A stretch of DNA of 64,000 nucleotides from Bacteroidota bacterium (GCA_029547705.1 JAKPOU010000034.1:84508-148507); one strand, 5' to 3'; counted from the stretch's first letter, positions 26,958-35,909 are shown. Numbers and translations are program-made. The notes: a model not told the origin generated them from the letters alone.

Positions 26958-28109
26958 ATGGTGAAGAAAAGAAGTATAGACGAGATCAATGAGAAGATCC
27001 GCGGCGGAAAGGCAGTAGTGCTTACTGCTGAACAGGTTGCGGCTATGGGAAAGGAAATGACTCCGGCAGAGATATTCAGCAGGGTAGATGTGGTTACCAC
27101 TGCCACATTCGGACCCATGTGCTCGTCGGGAGTTTTTATCAATTTCGGACATACCACACCACCAATCCGGATGGAAAGAATAACACTCAACAATGTTCCG
27201 GCCTACGGGGGGATTGCTGCGGTAGATGCCTATCTGGGTGCAACCGAGACAGCCATGCCCAATGACCAGTATGGAGGGGCCCATGTGATTGAAGAGCTTA
27301 TTTCGGGAAAGGATGTTCTTCTGGAGGCAAGTGCGAAGGGAACCGATTGTTATCCCCGTACTGAAGTAAAGACCCTTATCAATAAGGATACTATCAATGA
27401 AATGATAATGTTCAATCCCCGGAATGCATATCAGAATTATAATGTGGCGGTGAACAGTACTCATAAGATAAAGTACAGCTATATGGGTACCCTGCTCCCT
27501 TCCCTGGGGAATGCCAATTTTTCCACTTCCGGAGAGCTGAGTCCTCTGCTGAACGATCCGGAGCTGCGCACTATCGGCATAGGAACAAGGATCCTTTTCG
27601 GCGGCACTACGGGTTATGTGGCATGGCACGGAACTCAGTTCAATACCGGCAAGCCGGTCAATGAATATGGTATTCCTGTTGGTAATTCTGCTACCCTGGC
27701 TCTTATAGGAGATGCGAAACAGATGAGCACCAGGTTTATCAAAGCAGCATATTTCGAGAGATATGGTGTTTCGATGTTCGTCGGGGTCGCTGTTCCGGTA
27801 CCCGTGCTTGATGAAGATCTGGCAAGAAGGGTCTCTGTTAACAACAGACAGATAGAGACCAATGTCATAGATTACGGATCGGGAAATTTTGAAGTTCTGG
27901 GACGTGTTGACTATGATTCTCTTTTTTCAGGGAGGATCACCGTCAACGGAAAGAAGATTCGCACAGCACCTCTGTCAAGTGTCAGGACAGCAAGAGAGCT
28001 GGCGGATATCCTCAGGCTTGAAATAAGTGAAGGACGGTTTTTCCTCACGGAACCAATTGCTCTTTTTAAGAAGACAAGCGGACTGAACAGCCTGGAAATA
28101 AGACTTTGA
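26958..28109 (+). CDS. L-aspartate semialdehyde sulfurtransferase (DUF39)
   Basis: DUF39 proteins such as Methanosarcina MA1821 make homocysteine directly from aspartate semialdehyde and sulfide, bypassing acylated homoserine. The 383-residue protein shows the DUF39 features: TATFGPMCSSGVFINFGH near the N-terminus with a conserved Cys, YGGIAAVDAYLGATE, GTDCYPRTEV with another conserved Cys, and GGTTGYVAWHGTQFN. It is followed 25 nt later by the NIL/ferredoxin partner gene and then a UPF0280 gene, reproducing the set of three proteins implicated in archaeal homocysteine synthesis. I see no CBS domain at its C-terminus. Function is inferred from family and context. Confidence 0.88.
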   Translation: MVKKRSIDEINEKIRGGKAVVLTAEQVAAMGKEMTPAEIFSRVDVVTTATFGPMCSSGVFINFGHTTPPIRMERITLNNVPAYGGIAAVDAYLGATETAMPNDQYGGAHVIEELISGKDVLLEASAKGTDCYPRTEVKTLINKDTINEMIMFNPRNAYQNYNVAVNSTHKIKYSYMGTLLPSLGNANFSTSGELSPLLNDPELRTIGIGTRILFGGTTGYVAWHGTQFNTGKPVNEYGIPVGNSATLALIGDAKQMSTRFIKAAYFERYGVSMFVGVAVPVPVLDEDLARRVSVNNRQIETNVIDYGSGNFEVLGRVDYDSLFSGRITVNGKKIRTAPLSSVRTARELADILRLEISEGRFFLTEPIALFKKTSGLNSLEIRL

Positions 28110-28134
28110 TGTTTTAATTTTTTAATTTCAGATT

Positions 28135-28545
28135 ATGGCAAGCAAAAGATTTGTTCTGACTTTTCCTCCTGATGCAACAGGACAACCAATCACATATAAT
28201 CTCATAAAGAAGTTCGATATTATGATCAATATCGTCAAAGCCGATGTTTCGCCCGGCAAGATCGGACATCTTGTCATTGAAATGACAGCACCGGCCAGGG
28301 TCCTGAAAGAGGGAATGGAATACATTAAACAGCAGGATATTCAATGTGATCCTATCGAAAAGAAGATCACTTACAGGGAAGACCTCTGCATTCATTGCGG
28401 GGCATGTACGGCAGTATGCTTTGCCGGAGCACTTACCATGAGACGTGACAATGCTGAACTATTGTTCGAACCTGAAAAATGTGTTGTCTGTGAGCTCTGT
28501 CTGAAAGCCTGTCCGCTGAAACTTTTTTCCATAGATATTGGTTAA
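28135..28545 (+). CDS. NIL domain / 2[4Fe-4S] ferredoxin partner of the sulfurtransferase
   Basis: At 136 residues, this has an N-terminal NIL domain (KRFVLTFPPDATGQPIT, about residues 3-75) and a C-terminal bacterial-type ferredoxin with two clusters: CIHCGACTAVC and CVVCELCLKAC, each with the following Pro/Gly cysteine pattern. It is the counterpart of Methanosarcina MA1822, which is required together with the DUF39 enzyme for sulfide incorporation into homocysteine, perhaps by electron delivery or persulfide reduction. The 3' end overlaps the UPF0280 start by 8 nt (TTGGTTAA), indicating coupling. Confidence 0.9.
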   Translation: MASKRFVLTFPPDATGQPITYNLIKKFDIMINIVKADVSPGKIGHLVIEMTAPARVLKEGMEYIKQQDIQCDPIEKKITYREDLCIHCGACTAVCFAGALTMRRDNAELLFEPEKCVVCELCLKACPLKLFSIDIG

Positions 28546-29296
28546 AAATACTTCATACCAGCCAAGGCTCTACCGCGAAAGCATGGGTAATGACAGATGG
28601 CAGGTCTTCAGATCGTTATACCGGGAAACAGATTTATGGGTTGCAGCAGGCCGGGAATATTCCCTGACGGATGTGGAAGCCTTTACGAAGCAGAGGGTCA
28701 TATATTACAGAAATATTCTTGAAGACCATATCCGGAGGCAACCCGGATTTAAAACATCCCTTGTTCCGGTTTCAGAACTGACTGATACGGAGCCTCTTAT
28801 TGCAGAAATGTACAGGGCATCCTCAGCTGCCCTTACCGGACCCATGGCTGCGGTTGCGGGAGCCATCGCACAGTTTGTATGCAATGATCTTACTGATGAA
28901 TTCAGCCTTGGGGAGGTAGTTGTTGAAAATGGCGGAGATATTTTCCTGAAACTTGAAGATGAGGCGGTAATCTCGGTTTATGCGGGAACATCACCTCTTT
29001 CCGGAAAAGTCAGTCTGCTGGTGAAGCCTGAAGAAACACCCCTTTCTGTCTGTACTTCTTCAGCAACGGTCGGCCACGCTTTCAGTACGGGAAAAGCCGA
29101 TGCATGCATGATTGCATGCCGGTCAGGAGCATTGGCTGATGCATATGCCACGAGCTTCTGCAACAAGGTAAAAAGCAGGGACCAGGTACAGGAAACAGCG
29201 GAAGAAGCCCTGAAAAAACCTGATATTCTTTCTGTAGTGATCATAATGGATGACGTGGTCGGATTAGGCGGAAGGCTGTCATTTCAATTTGCTTAA
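28538..29296 (+). CDS. UPF0280 (COG2122, ApbE-like) protein of the homocysteine cluster
   Basis: This is a 252-residue UPF0280 family protein, distantly related to the FAD transferase ApbE. Conserved parts are RLYRE...RETDLWVAAGRE at the start, GPMAAVAGAIAQFV, VVENGGDIFL, the VCTSSATVGHAFSTGKADAC region, and DAYATSFCNKV. A COG2122 member (MA1715) was linked genetically to homocysteine formation in Methanosarcina, which suits its place directly after DUF39 and the NIL-ferredoxin. The start is TTG at 28538, inside the stop of the preceding gene (TTGGTTAA). The first ATG (28583) would remove the conserved RLYRE segment, so the coupled TTG is preferred. Confidence 0.85.
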   Translation: MVKNTSYQPRLYRESMGNDRWQVFRSLYRETDLWVAAGREYSLTDVEAFTKQRVIYYRNILEDHIRRQPGFKTSLVPVSELTDTEPLIAEMYRASSAALTGPMAAVAGAIAQFVCNDLTDEFSLGEVVVENGGDIFLKLEDEAVISVYAGTSPLSGKVSLLVKPEETPLSVCTSSATVGHAFSTGKADACMIACRSGALADAYATSFCNKVKSRDQVQETAEEALKKPDILSVVIIMDDVVGLGGRLSFQFA

Positions 29297-29489
29297 CCGA
29301 CAATTGTTGAGTATCTTTAAATACTTCATTCCATAGGGAGGTAATGGAACCCTGAATTGCTGACAGGCACGGCAGGGCAGCGGAAACCTTGAGAAGTTCC
29401 CGGCTTGCTGACTCAGGTGACGGGATGCTGGAAATTCCCGGTGCTTCCTTATAATTTTAACTATTGGCAACAGGATAACTTCTTTTCGG

Positions 29490-29900
29490 ATGAAAAATTT
29501 AATTATGAACCGGGTGGATCATGCCAGGATATTGAAATGCATAAATGATGCAAGAGACATGAATACCATCAGTTCAGAGGAAGCTGAAAATCTCCTCCAT
29601 GAACTGAATTCCGCAAAAATTGTGGAGCCCAAGGACGTTCCTGTCAACCTGGTGACGATGAATTCGATAGTGAAAATCAGATTTATCAACACGGACAAGC
29701 AGATACAGTTCCGCATAGTATATCCCGACCAGGCTGATCTGAAGGAAAACAAAATATCAATTTTTTCTCCGGTGGCTACAGCGCTTATCGGATACAAAGT
29801 CAATGATGAGATTGAATGGCTCATTCCTTCGGGCATGACTACAATCAGAATAGAGGAGATTATTTATCAGCCCGAGGCTGCGGGAGATTATACATTGTAA
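29490..29900 (+). CDS. Rnk/GreA C-terminal-domain transcription factor-like protein
   Basis: A 136-residue protein with an N-terminal helical part (residues ~8-50, LKCINDARDMNTIS...AENLLHELNSAKI) and a GreA/GreB C-terminal FKBP-like domain: VTMNSIVKIRFINTDKQIQFRIVYP, then ISIFSPVATALIGYKVNDEIEWLIPSG. This is the layout of Rnk-type regulators of nucleoside-diphosphate kinase, which bind RNA polymerase near the secondary channel but lack the acidic coiled-coil tip of GreA. The exact role in Bacteroidota is not established. A 193-nt gap upstream contains small inverted repeats but no feature I recognise. An internal ATG at 29505 is possible. Confidence 0.8.
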   Translation: MKNLIMNRVDHARILKCINDARDMNTISSEEAENLLHELNSAKIVEPKDVPVNLVTMNSIVKIRFINTDKQIQFRIVYPDQADLKENKISIFSPVATALIGYKVNDEIEWLIPSGMTTIRIEEIIYQPEAAGDYTL

Positions 29901-29965
29901 ATTGCATGTCTGTCTCTGCTTTCAGCAGATCCGGACAGAAGTTCATGTGAATAATTTATAAATCC

Positions 29966-30901
29966 ATGTCAAAATACAGAATTGTTACCATTGACGGGGG
30001 AGGAATACGGGGAATCATTACAACAATTCTTCTCCAAAGAATAGTTGCAACCCCCGGACTTGAGAACTTTCTTGAAACCATTGATCTTCTGGCCGGAACC
30101 TCAACAGGAGGTCTTCTTTCCCTGGGCATTTCCCACGGAATCAGCCTTGAAAGGATCAGGGAACTATATGAAAAAAGCGGCCCGGAAATATTTGCCGATA
30201 CCTGTCTTGACAACATCCGGGACCTGGGAAAGCTGCTGGGTGCTGATTATAGCATCAGGCGGCTCAGAAGGGAACTAAACGATATTTTCGGCAGCACCAC
30301 ACTGGGACAGCTGAAAAAACGTGTACTGATCACAACTTTTGATCTTGATAATGAAGATCAGGATCCCGCCGGGAGAACCTGGAAACCCAAACTCTTTCAT
30401 AATTTCCCGGGTGAAAACAGCGATGAGGATGCCCAGGCGGCCGATGTGGGCCTTTATACCAGTGCTGCACCAACATATTTCCCTTCTGTGGATGGTTATA
30501 TTGACGGGGGAGTGTATGCAGTCAATCCTTCGGTATGTGCACTTGCCCAGACACAGGACAGGCGGTACAGGCCCAATCCTCCGCTTCGGAATATTCTTCT
30601 GTTTTCCCTCGGAACGGGAACCAGTCTGCAGTATATAAAGGGGAAATCACTGGACTGGGGGTATCTGCAATGGATTAAACCGCTGATAGACCTGATATTT
30701 GATGGCACAGCCGGGATTGCTGATTATCAGTGCCGGCAATTCCTCGGACCGGACTATCATCGCCTGGCTCCTGTCTTTCCGCCGGGCGTAAAAATTCCGA
30801 TGGATGGTGTGAAAAAGATTCCTGAAATGATCAGCTTTGCCGAGTCGCTGGATATGGAAAGCACTCTCAGATGGCTGAAGGAAACCTGGAACAAGGAATA
30901 G
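29966..30901 (+). CDS. Patatin-like phospholipase
   Basis: A 311-residue patatin family lipid acyl hydrolase. Active-site elements are the oxyanion-hole loop TIDGGGIRGI at the N-terminus, the nucleophile elbow LAGTSTGG, and the catalytic Asp in YIDGGVYAVNP, preceded by TSAAPTYFPSV. No signal peptide or membrane segment is evident, so it is cytoplasmic or peripheral. Patatins of this size occur both as metabolic phospholipases and as CBASS effectors (CapV). No cyclic-nucleotide synthase or other defence gene is nearby, so a metabolic role is more likely. The Rnk-like gene ends 65 nt upstream. Confidence 0.92.
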   Translation: MSKYRIVTIDGGGIRGIITTILLQRIVATPGLENFLETIDLLAGTSTGGLLSLGISHGISLERIRELYEKSGPEIFADTCLDNIRDLGKLLGADYSIRRLRRELNDIFGSTTLGQLKKRVLITTFDLDNEDQDPAGRTWKPKLFHNFPGENSDEDAQAADVGLYTSAAPTYFPSVDGYIDGGVYAVNPSVCALAQTQDRRYRPNPPLRNILLFSLGTGTSLQYIKGKSLDWGYLQWIKPLIDLIFDGTAGIADYQCRQFLGPDYHRLAPVFPPGVKIPMDGVKKIPEMISFAESLDMESTLRWLKETWNKE

Positions 30902-30993
30902 AAATATGCTGAAACAGATTTGAAATTAATTGAAACCCGGCAGCCATTACACTCATCAGCCTTAATGTTTATAAACTGAACACAATCTGAACC

Positions 30994-32505
30994 ATGAAAA
31001 GATTACTGTCTGCACTGCTGTTGTTAATCATAATCCCGGGCATAACTGACGCTCAGAAGGAAGTCATAAAGGACAAGTGCATTCCCTGTGAAAAACTTAC
31101 AGAACTGAGACTTCCTGATGTTAAAATAACTGAAGCTGAAATTGTAGCAGAAGGATCATCTTATTGTAAAGTACTGGGCATTATAGGGAAGGAAATCAAT
31201 TTTGAAATCCTTCTTCCGGATGACTGGAACGGAATCTACCTGATGGGCGGCGGAGGCGGATTTGTAGGGACAATTCAGAATGCTGTCCGTTCTTCTGTTG
31301 AAAACGGGTATGCAACATCCGGCACTGATACGGGTCATGATGCAAAAATATCACCTGGAGCCGGATGGGCTCTTGATAACATGGAAAGGCAGCTGAACTT
31401 CGGATATCTGGCTGTTCACAGGACCGCCGAAGTATCAAAGGCAATAATTGCAAGCTATTACGGAAGCGGTCCGGAATACTCATATTTTATGGGATGTTCC
31501 AGGGGAGGAGGTCAGGCAATGATGGAAGCCCAGCGCTTTCCGGAGGATTTTGACGGGATTGTTGCAGCCGCACCGGCTTTCAACTGGCCGGCCCTGGCTG
31601 CTGAATTCATTCAGAACACCCGTGCGGCTTTCCCGGAGAAACTGACAGAACCGCTTTTTATGCCGGAACATATCCGGATACTCCATTATGCTGTTCTCGA
31701 ACAATGTGATCAGATTGACGGTGTAAAAGACAGCATTATCAGTAATCCTGAACGCTGCAGATTTGATTTTGAGGTTCTTCCGAAGTGCAGGAATGGCAAG
31801 GCAGGGAAAGAATGTTTTACTGAGGTTCAGATTAATTCGCTTAAAAAGATATATGACGGCATTGATCTCGGAAATGGTATTGCCTATCCCGGTTTTCCTT
31901 TTGGCGGGGAAGGCGAGGCCGGAGGCTGGACAAGCTGGATAACGGGCAGCGGAACTGCTGTTACTAGCACAGAATATCCGAGTTCCCAGGCCTACTTTGG
32001 CATAGAAGTTTTCCGCTACCTTATTCTGCAGAACCCGGACTGGGACTATACTGAATATGACTTCAGGGGCTATGACAGGGAAATGAAGTATGCGTCGTCA
32101 TATCTTGATGCCACATCTGACGATTACAGCGGATTCAGGGACAGGAACGGAAAAATAATCCTCTGGCACGGCTGGAATGATCCGGCTCTTTCTGCCCGTG
32201 CAACGATTGATCACTACAATGCAGTAAAGGAAAAAGATCCGGCGGTAAACAGTTATATGAGACTTTACCTCCTTCCGGGCGTCCTTCACTGCGGGGGAGG
32301 AAAGGGGCCCTCGGAGACAGACTGGATCACCCTTATCCGTGACTGGGTTGAAAAAGATATTGCTCCCGGGAAAATCATCGTCAGAAAAAGTGTCAGCGGC
32401 AGGGCAATGATGTCAAGACCGGTTTTTCCGTATCCGGCGGAAGCCGTTTATGACGGCCGGGGGAATCCTTACAGGGAGAGCAGTTTCACTGTCAGGCAGC
32501 CTTAA
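30994..32505 (+). CDS. Exported tannase/feruloyl esterase family protein
   Basis: A 503-residue serine esterase of the tannase/feruloyl esterase family. The signal peptide covers residues ~1-20 (ending GITDAQ). The alpha/beta-hydrolase core carries the family's CS-D-HC arrangement: the Ser with adjacent Cys in YFMGCSRGGGQAM, Asp in HGWNDPALS, and His with adjacent Cys in LPGVLHCGGG. A lid domain (residues ~250-360) contains cysteines likely to form further disulfides. Family members hydrolyse feruloyl esters, gallate esters or hydroxyethyl terephthalates. An exported enzyme near a GH29 fucosidase would fit processing of plant or algal material, but this is inference. Confidence 0.9.
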   Translation: MKRLLSALLLLIIIPGITDAQKEVIKDKCIPCEKLTELRLPDVKITEAEIVAEGSSYCKVLGIIGKEINFEILLPDDWNGIYLMGGGGGFVGTIQNAVRSSVENGYATSGTDTGHDAKISPGAGWALDNMERQLNFGYLAVHRTAEVSKAIIASYYGSGPEYSYFMGCSRGGGQAMMEAQRFPEDFDGIVAAAPAFNWPALAAEFIQNTRAAFPEKLTEPLFMPEHIRILHYAVLEQCDQIDGVKDSIISNPERCRFDFEVLPKCRNGKAGKECFTEVQINSLKKIYDGIDLGNGIAYPGFPFGGEGEAGGWTSWITGSGTAVTSTEYPSSQAYFGIEVFRYLILQNPDWDYTEYDFRGYDREMKYASSYLDATSDDYSGFRDRNGKIILWHGWNDPALSARATIDHYNAVKEKDPAVNSYMRLYLLPGVLHCGGGKGPSETDWITLIRDWVEKDIAPGKIIVRKSVSGRAMMSRPVFPYPAEAVYDGRGNPYRESSFTVRQP

Positions 32506-32941
32506 GTGTCAAACAAATCCGGAGGCATTTTTACCGGATCTGACGTTTTCACAGCATCCTGTTGCAAATTATTTCCTTAAAAATGAGGTATTTCATAGAG
32601 TTTAATCAGTTTTCCGCTGTTGTTCGTCAATTTGGGGATAAAGTGCAATGCAACAAAATTATCAGCTAAATTCAGGATTAACACCTTGAATATCAGTTTG
32701 ATTATATTGGGGATAATATGATTGAACTGAATTTACCGTACTTCTCAAGTCAATATCATAAAGAATTTGATTAAGGTGCCTTAATCAGTGGTAAATACCT
32801 GCCGGTGACAAGTCTTCTGCTGTAATAATTTGACAAAGGACAGGGTGAGAATGCTTTAAAAGCCCACTGTACGGGCATTAGCGTATTGACAAGCCCTTTT
32901 CCTTGCAGTATTTTTACACTGTGATATTAAACTGTGATAAG
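32506..32941. other. Intergenic region upstream of the lysozyme-like gene
   Basis: About 430 nt without a gene. It holds an 18-nt near-perfect palindrome at 32769-32786 (GATTAAGG-TG-CCTTAATC) with no T-run, hence more like an operator than a terminator, and two similar GGGGATAA-containing stretches at about 32634 and 32710. A promoter for the downstream gene lies at its right end. I see no ORF or known RNA in it. Confidence 0.5.
32886..32916 (+). promoter_or_regulatory. Bacteroidota-type promoter of the lysozyme-like gene
   Basis: TTG at 32886-32888, a 20-nt spacer and TATTTTTA at 32909-32916 match TTG-N20-TAnnTTTG except the last base. The predicted start of transcription lies before the ATG at 32942 but after the TTG used by the ORF track (32903), supporting the shorter protein. 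Confidence 0.55.
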
Positions 32942-33622
32942 ATGAAAAAGAATTCATTTGTTCAATATTGCAGAATTTCATTACTGGCACTGGTATTTGT
33001 TTCCTTTTCCGGAATATGTACTGCACCGGCCTTAGGTTACCGTGCCAGAATGGATAATTTCCGGAAACTTTCGGAATATGTCAGGAGAGAGCATTATAAA
33101 TCTGAATTTGCCAGATTCATAAAAGATCTCGGGAAAAGCGAGTCCGGCAATAACTGGCAATGCGTTAACCTGATAGGCTGTTTCGGTGAATGGCAGTTTG
33201 CTGAAAAGACATTGCACTATCTTGGTCATAAGCACATAACGGCGCGCAAGTTTAAGAAGGATCCTTCGATTTTTCCGCCCGATCTCCAGCTTCAGGCATT
33301 GAAATCGCTGATCAGGGTGAATCTTGTCTCACTAAAGGATTATGAGAGATTTGCCGGAGACACAATAAGAGGAGTTGTCATCACCAGGTCCGGAATGATT
33401 GCAGCATCCCACCTGGGCGGAGCCAGATCACTCAAGCTGTTTCTGAATTCAAAAGGAAGGATTAACAAGGCTGATGTTCTCGGTACTTCCATATCCGACT
33501 ACCTTTGGAAGTTCAGGAATTACGATCTGGATACCTTTGACCGTTATGATCTCTATTGTGACGCGTCAGCCCATGCTTCCGGGAAAACAATTTTCAGGAA
33601 GTCCTTCAGTCAGAGCAACTGA
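32942..33622 (+). CDS. Exported lysozyme/transglycosylase-like protein
   Basis: A 226-residue exported protein (signal peptide residues ~1-30). After it comes FARFIKDLGKSESGNNWQCVN, where the Glu in SESGN is at the position of a lytic-transglycosylase catalytic Glu, then LIGCFGEWQFAEKTLHYLG, and GVVITRSGMIAASHLGGARSLKLFL with a final DVLGTSISDYLWKF. This order is shared with peptidoglycan hydrolase-like proteins of Bacteroidetes and phage lysins (lysozyme fold with ITxSGxxAAAHLGG). The role in wall turnover is inferred. No LysM or other wall-binding domain follows. The upstream TTG start of the ORF track (32903) would place residues before the signal peptide and upstream of the predicted promoter start, so ATG 32942 is used. 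Confidence 0.7.
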   Translation: MKKNSFVQYCRISLLALVFVSFSGICTAPALGYRARMDNFRKLSEYVRREHYKSEFARFIKDLGKSESGNNWQCVNLIGCFGEWQFAEKTLHYLGHKHITARKFKKDPSIFPPDLQLQALKSLIRVNLVSLKDYERFAGDTIRGVVITRSGMIAASHLGGARSLKLFLNSKGRINKADVLGTSISDYLWKFRNYDLDTFDRYDLYCDASAHASGKTIFRKSFSQSN

Positions 33623-33683
33623 TATTTGTAAAAGGGTGCTTCATACCCGGGAAAAGGATGATTTGTTTCCGGGCACAATCCGC

Positions 33684-34493
33684 TTATTTCCCGGAGGAAG
33701 ACAGGTTCTCCAGCTTTCTGAAAGATACTGTTAAGCCTTTTATTACTGCCGAACTGAGGCCCTGGTGTTCCATCTCGTTCAGTCCGGAAATAGTTATGCC
33801 CTGGGGTGTGGTTACCTTGTCAATTTCTTTTTCCGGATGATTGCCGCTTTCCATGATAAGCCGGGCTGCTCCCCGTACCGTCTGTGCTGTAATCATCTGC
33901 GACATTTCTGCATTGAAGCCTATCTCAATCCCTCCCTGTGACATGGCCCTCATGAATCTTAATGCGAACGCAATGCCGCATGCCCCTATTACAGTCGCAG
34001 CATCCATCAGCTCTTCAGGAACCGGAATAGTCTTCCCCATTTTATCAAACAGGGAGGAAATATATTCCTTCTGATCTTTTTTCATGTTCCTGAAAGACAT
34101 ACAGGTCATTGACTCGCAGATCTCAATTGCTGTATTCGGCATTATTCTGACATTGGGCAGAGGGCCGAAGGCCGCCTCAATATTATCATGGCTTATTCCC
34201 GTAATGGTAGAGATCAGAATATGACCGGAAGTGAGATGGCTTTTTATCTCATCCGCCAGTGTTTTAAACTGCTGTGGCTTTACAGCCATGATAATAATGC
34301 GGGCATGGTCAATGGCCTCGCCATTGTTTTCTGTTACCCTGAATCCGTTCTCCCGGAGGTATGAGATTCTTGACCCGCGTTTGTCGGTCACAATAATCTC
34401 TTCAGCTGTAAACTGGCCTGATTTTATAAGTCCCTTCGCAAGTGAAGTGCCGATATTTCCTCCTCCGAGGACAGCAATCTTATCTTTTCCCAT
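33684..34493 (-). CDS. proC: Pyrroline-5-carboxylate reductase
   Basis: ProC reduces 1-pyrroline-5-carboxylate to proline with NAD(P)H, the last step of proline synthesis. At 269 residues it has the usual length. The Rossmann motif AVLGGGNIGTSLAKGL is at the N-terminus, followed by IIIMAVKPQQF, VRIMPNTAIEI, and the family signature region MITAQTVRGAARLIMESGNHPE...VTTPQGITISGLNEME. The gene is divergent from the GH29 fucosidase with 69 nt between starts, and no other proline-synthesis gene is in the window. Confidence 0.94.
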   Translation of the reverse strand: MGKDKIAVLGGGNIGTSLAKGLIKSGQFTAEEIIVTDKRGSRISYLRENGFRVTENNGEAIDHARIIIMAVKPQQFKTLADEIKSHLTSGHILISTITGISHDNIEAAFGPLPNVRIMPNTAIEICESMTCMSFRNMKKDQKEYISSLFDKMGKTIPVPEELMDAATVIGACGIAFALRFMRAMSQGGIEIGFNAEMSQMITAQTVRGAARLIMESGNHPEKEIDKVTTPQGITISGLNEMEHQGLSSAVIKGLTVSFRKLENLSSSGK

Positions 34494-34562
34494 TTTTCTG
34501 AAATAAGAAAGCGAAGATAATTAAAAACTATATTTACCCTCCGGAATTAAAAACAATGTTTT

Positions 34563-35909
34563 ATGAAATTCAGATTTCTACTTACGGTTCTGGCTTTATT
34601 ATCAGCAAGCCTTTTTATTTCCGCACAGCAGGCAGCCAATAAGCCTGAACGGGAAGAATGGTTCATGGACATGGGGTTCGGAATGTTTATTCACTGGAGC
34701 GTGGATTCCCAGGTCGGAGCTGTAATAAGTCATTCAATGGCAGGCGCATCTGAAGATTATCTTGCCAGATTTGAAAATGATCTTCCGGCTACTTTCAATC
34801 CGCGGAAATTTGATCCCGATGAATGGGCTGTTCTGGCAAAACTTGCCGGAATGGAATATGTTGTTTTTACATCAAAGCATCATTCGGGTTTTTGCATGTG
34901 GGACACAAAAACGACGGAGTTCAATATCATGAACACTCCCTTCAGACGGGATGCAATGAGGGAGATACTTGATGCATTCCGCAGGAGGGGAATTGCCACG
35001 GGATTATATTTTTCCCCCGAGGATTTCCACTATTTCCGGAAAAACAATATTCCGGTCGGACGTCTGCAGGATCCACTGCATTATCCGGCAAACAATCCCG
35101 GACTGATGGCTTATAACAAGGCCCAGATCAGGGAATTGCTTACGGGTTACGGGAAGATAGACATATTTTTCATTGACGGGCCCGAAGAAGGCCTGAAGGA
35201 ATATGCCTGGCAGTTGCAGCCAGATATTGTGGTAACACGCGGACAGATGCAGACACCGGAGCAACAGCTGCCTGACAGGCCCTTGCCCGGACCGTGGGAA
35301 GCCTGTTTTACAATGGGTACAGACTGGCAGTATAAACCTACAAATGATCCTCACAAAAGCGGAACTGAAATAATCAATATGCTTATTGAAACCAGGGCAA
35401 AGGGAGGGAACCTTTTACTGAACATCGGACCCAAACCCAACGGGGAGATCCAGATTGAACAGGAAGCCCTTCTGCGGGAAATCGCCCTGTGGAATCTTGT
35501 AAACGGTGAAGGTATTCACAATATCCGGCCATGGGAAATAACCAGGGAAGGGGATATCTGGTTTACCAGGGGGAAGGATAATAGCGTATATGCCTTTGTT
35601 CCCGGCGGTGACAACTGGAAATACGGGGAACGCAGGGAATTTGTGCTGAAAACCCTGTCAGGCACTGAGAAAACGAGAATAAGCATTCTGGGATATTCAT
35701 CCGAACTGGTTGAGTACAGGCCGGGATATGATGCAAAAATCTATTTCAGTTCCACTCCGGTAGGCCTGGTTGTAAGTGCCGTAAACGGACACCGCCTCTA
35801 TACGAACAACAGATGGCCCAATCCTGTTGTGCTGAAGCTTGAAAACGTCAGGTTCCGGGAAATAGACAGTACAGAGGGCAGGAGATCGGAAATCGACGGC
35901 GCCCTTTAA
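34563..35909 (+). CDS. Exported GH29 family alpha-L-fucosidase
   Basis: A 448-residue exported glycoside hydrolase. The signal peptide covers about residues 1-21 (ending LFISAQ). GH29 hallmarks: FGMFIHWSVDS, YVVFTSKHHSGFCMWDT, GLYFSPEDFHYF, and the nucleophile region DIFFIDGPEEG, where the Asp corresponds to the GH29 catalytic nucleophile. ETRAKGGNLLLNIGPKPNG is the conserved distal motif. A C-terminal beta-sandwich follows. GH29 enzymes release alpha-L-fucose from glycans with retention. No SusC/SusD pair or other CAZyme cluster accompanies it, so it is an isolated hydrolase rather than part of a polysaccharide-utilisation locus. Confidence 0.9.
   Translation: MKFRFLLTVLALLSASLFISAQQAANKPEREEWFMDMGFGMFIHWSVDSQVGAVISHSMAGASEDYLARFENDLPATFNPRKFDPDEWAVLAKLAGMEYVVFTSKHHSGFCMWDTKTTEFNIMNTPFRRDAMREILDAFRRRGIATGLYFSPEDFHYFRKNNIPVGRLQDPLHYPANNPGLMAYNKAQIRELLTGYGKIDIFFIDGPEEGLKEYAWQLQPDIVVTRGQMQTPEQQLPDRPLPGPWEACFTMGTDWQYKPTNDPHKSGTEIINMLIETRAKGGNLLLNIGPKPNGEIQIEQEALLREIALWNLVNGEGIHNIRPWEITREGDIWFTRGKDNSVYAFVPGGDNWKYGERREFVLKTLSGTEKTRISILGYSSELVEYRPGYDAKIYFSSTPVGLVVSAVNGHRLYTNNRWPNPVVLKLENVRFREIDSTEGRRSEIDGAL

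Noticed and set aside
29297-29489. Riboswitch (SAM-type) between the homocysteine cluster and the Rnk-like gene
   Set aside because: It lies downstream, not upstream, of the cluster, and I could not find the conserved core of any SAM riboswitch class; only small hairpins are present.
29966-30901. Patatin as a CBASS phospholipase effector (CapV)
   Set aside because: No cGAS/DncV-like nucleotidyltransferase, E1/E2 or other defence gene is near; neighbours are a Rnk-like factor and a secreted esterase.
34563-35909. Polysaccharide-utilisation locus around the GH29 fucosidase
   Set aside because: No SusC/SusD pair, no further glycoside hydrolase and no regulator of PUL type is adjacent; proC and a tRNA flank it.
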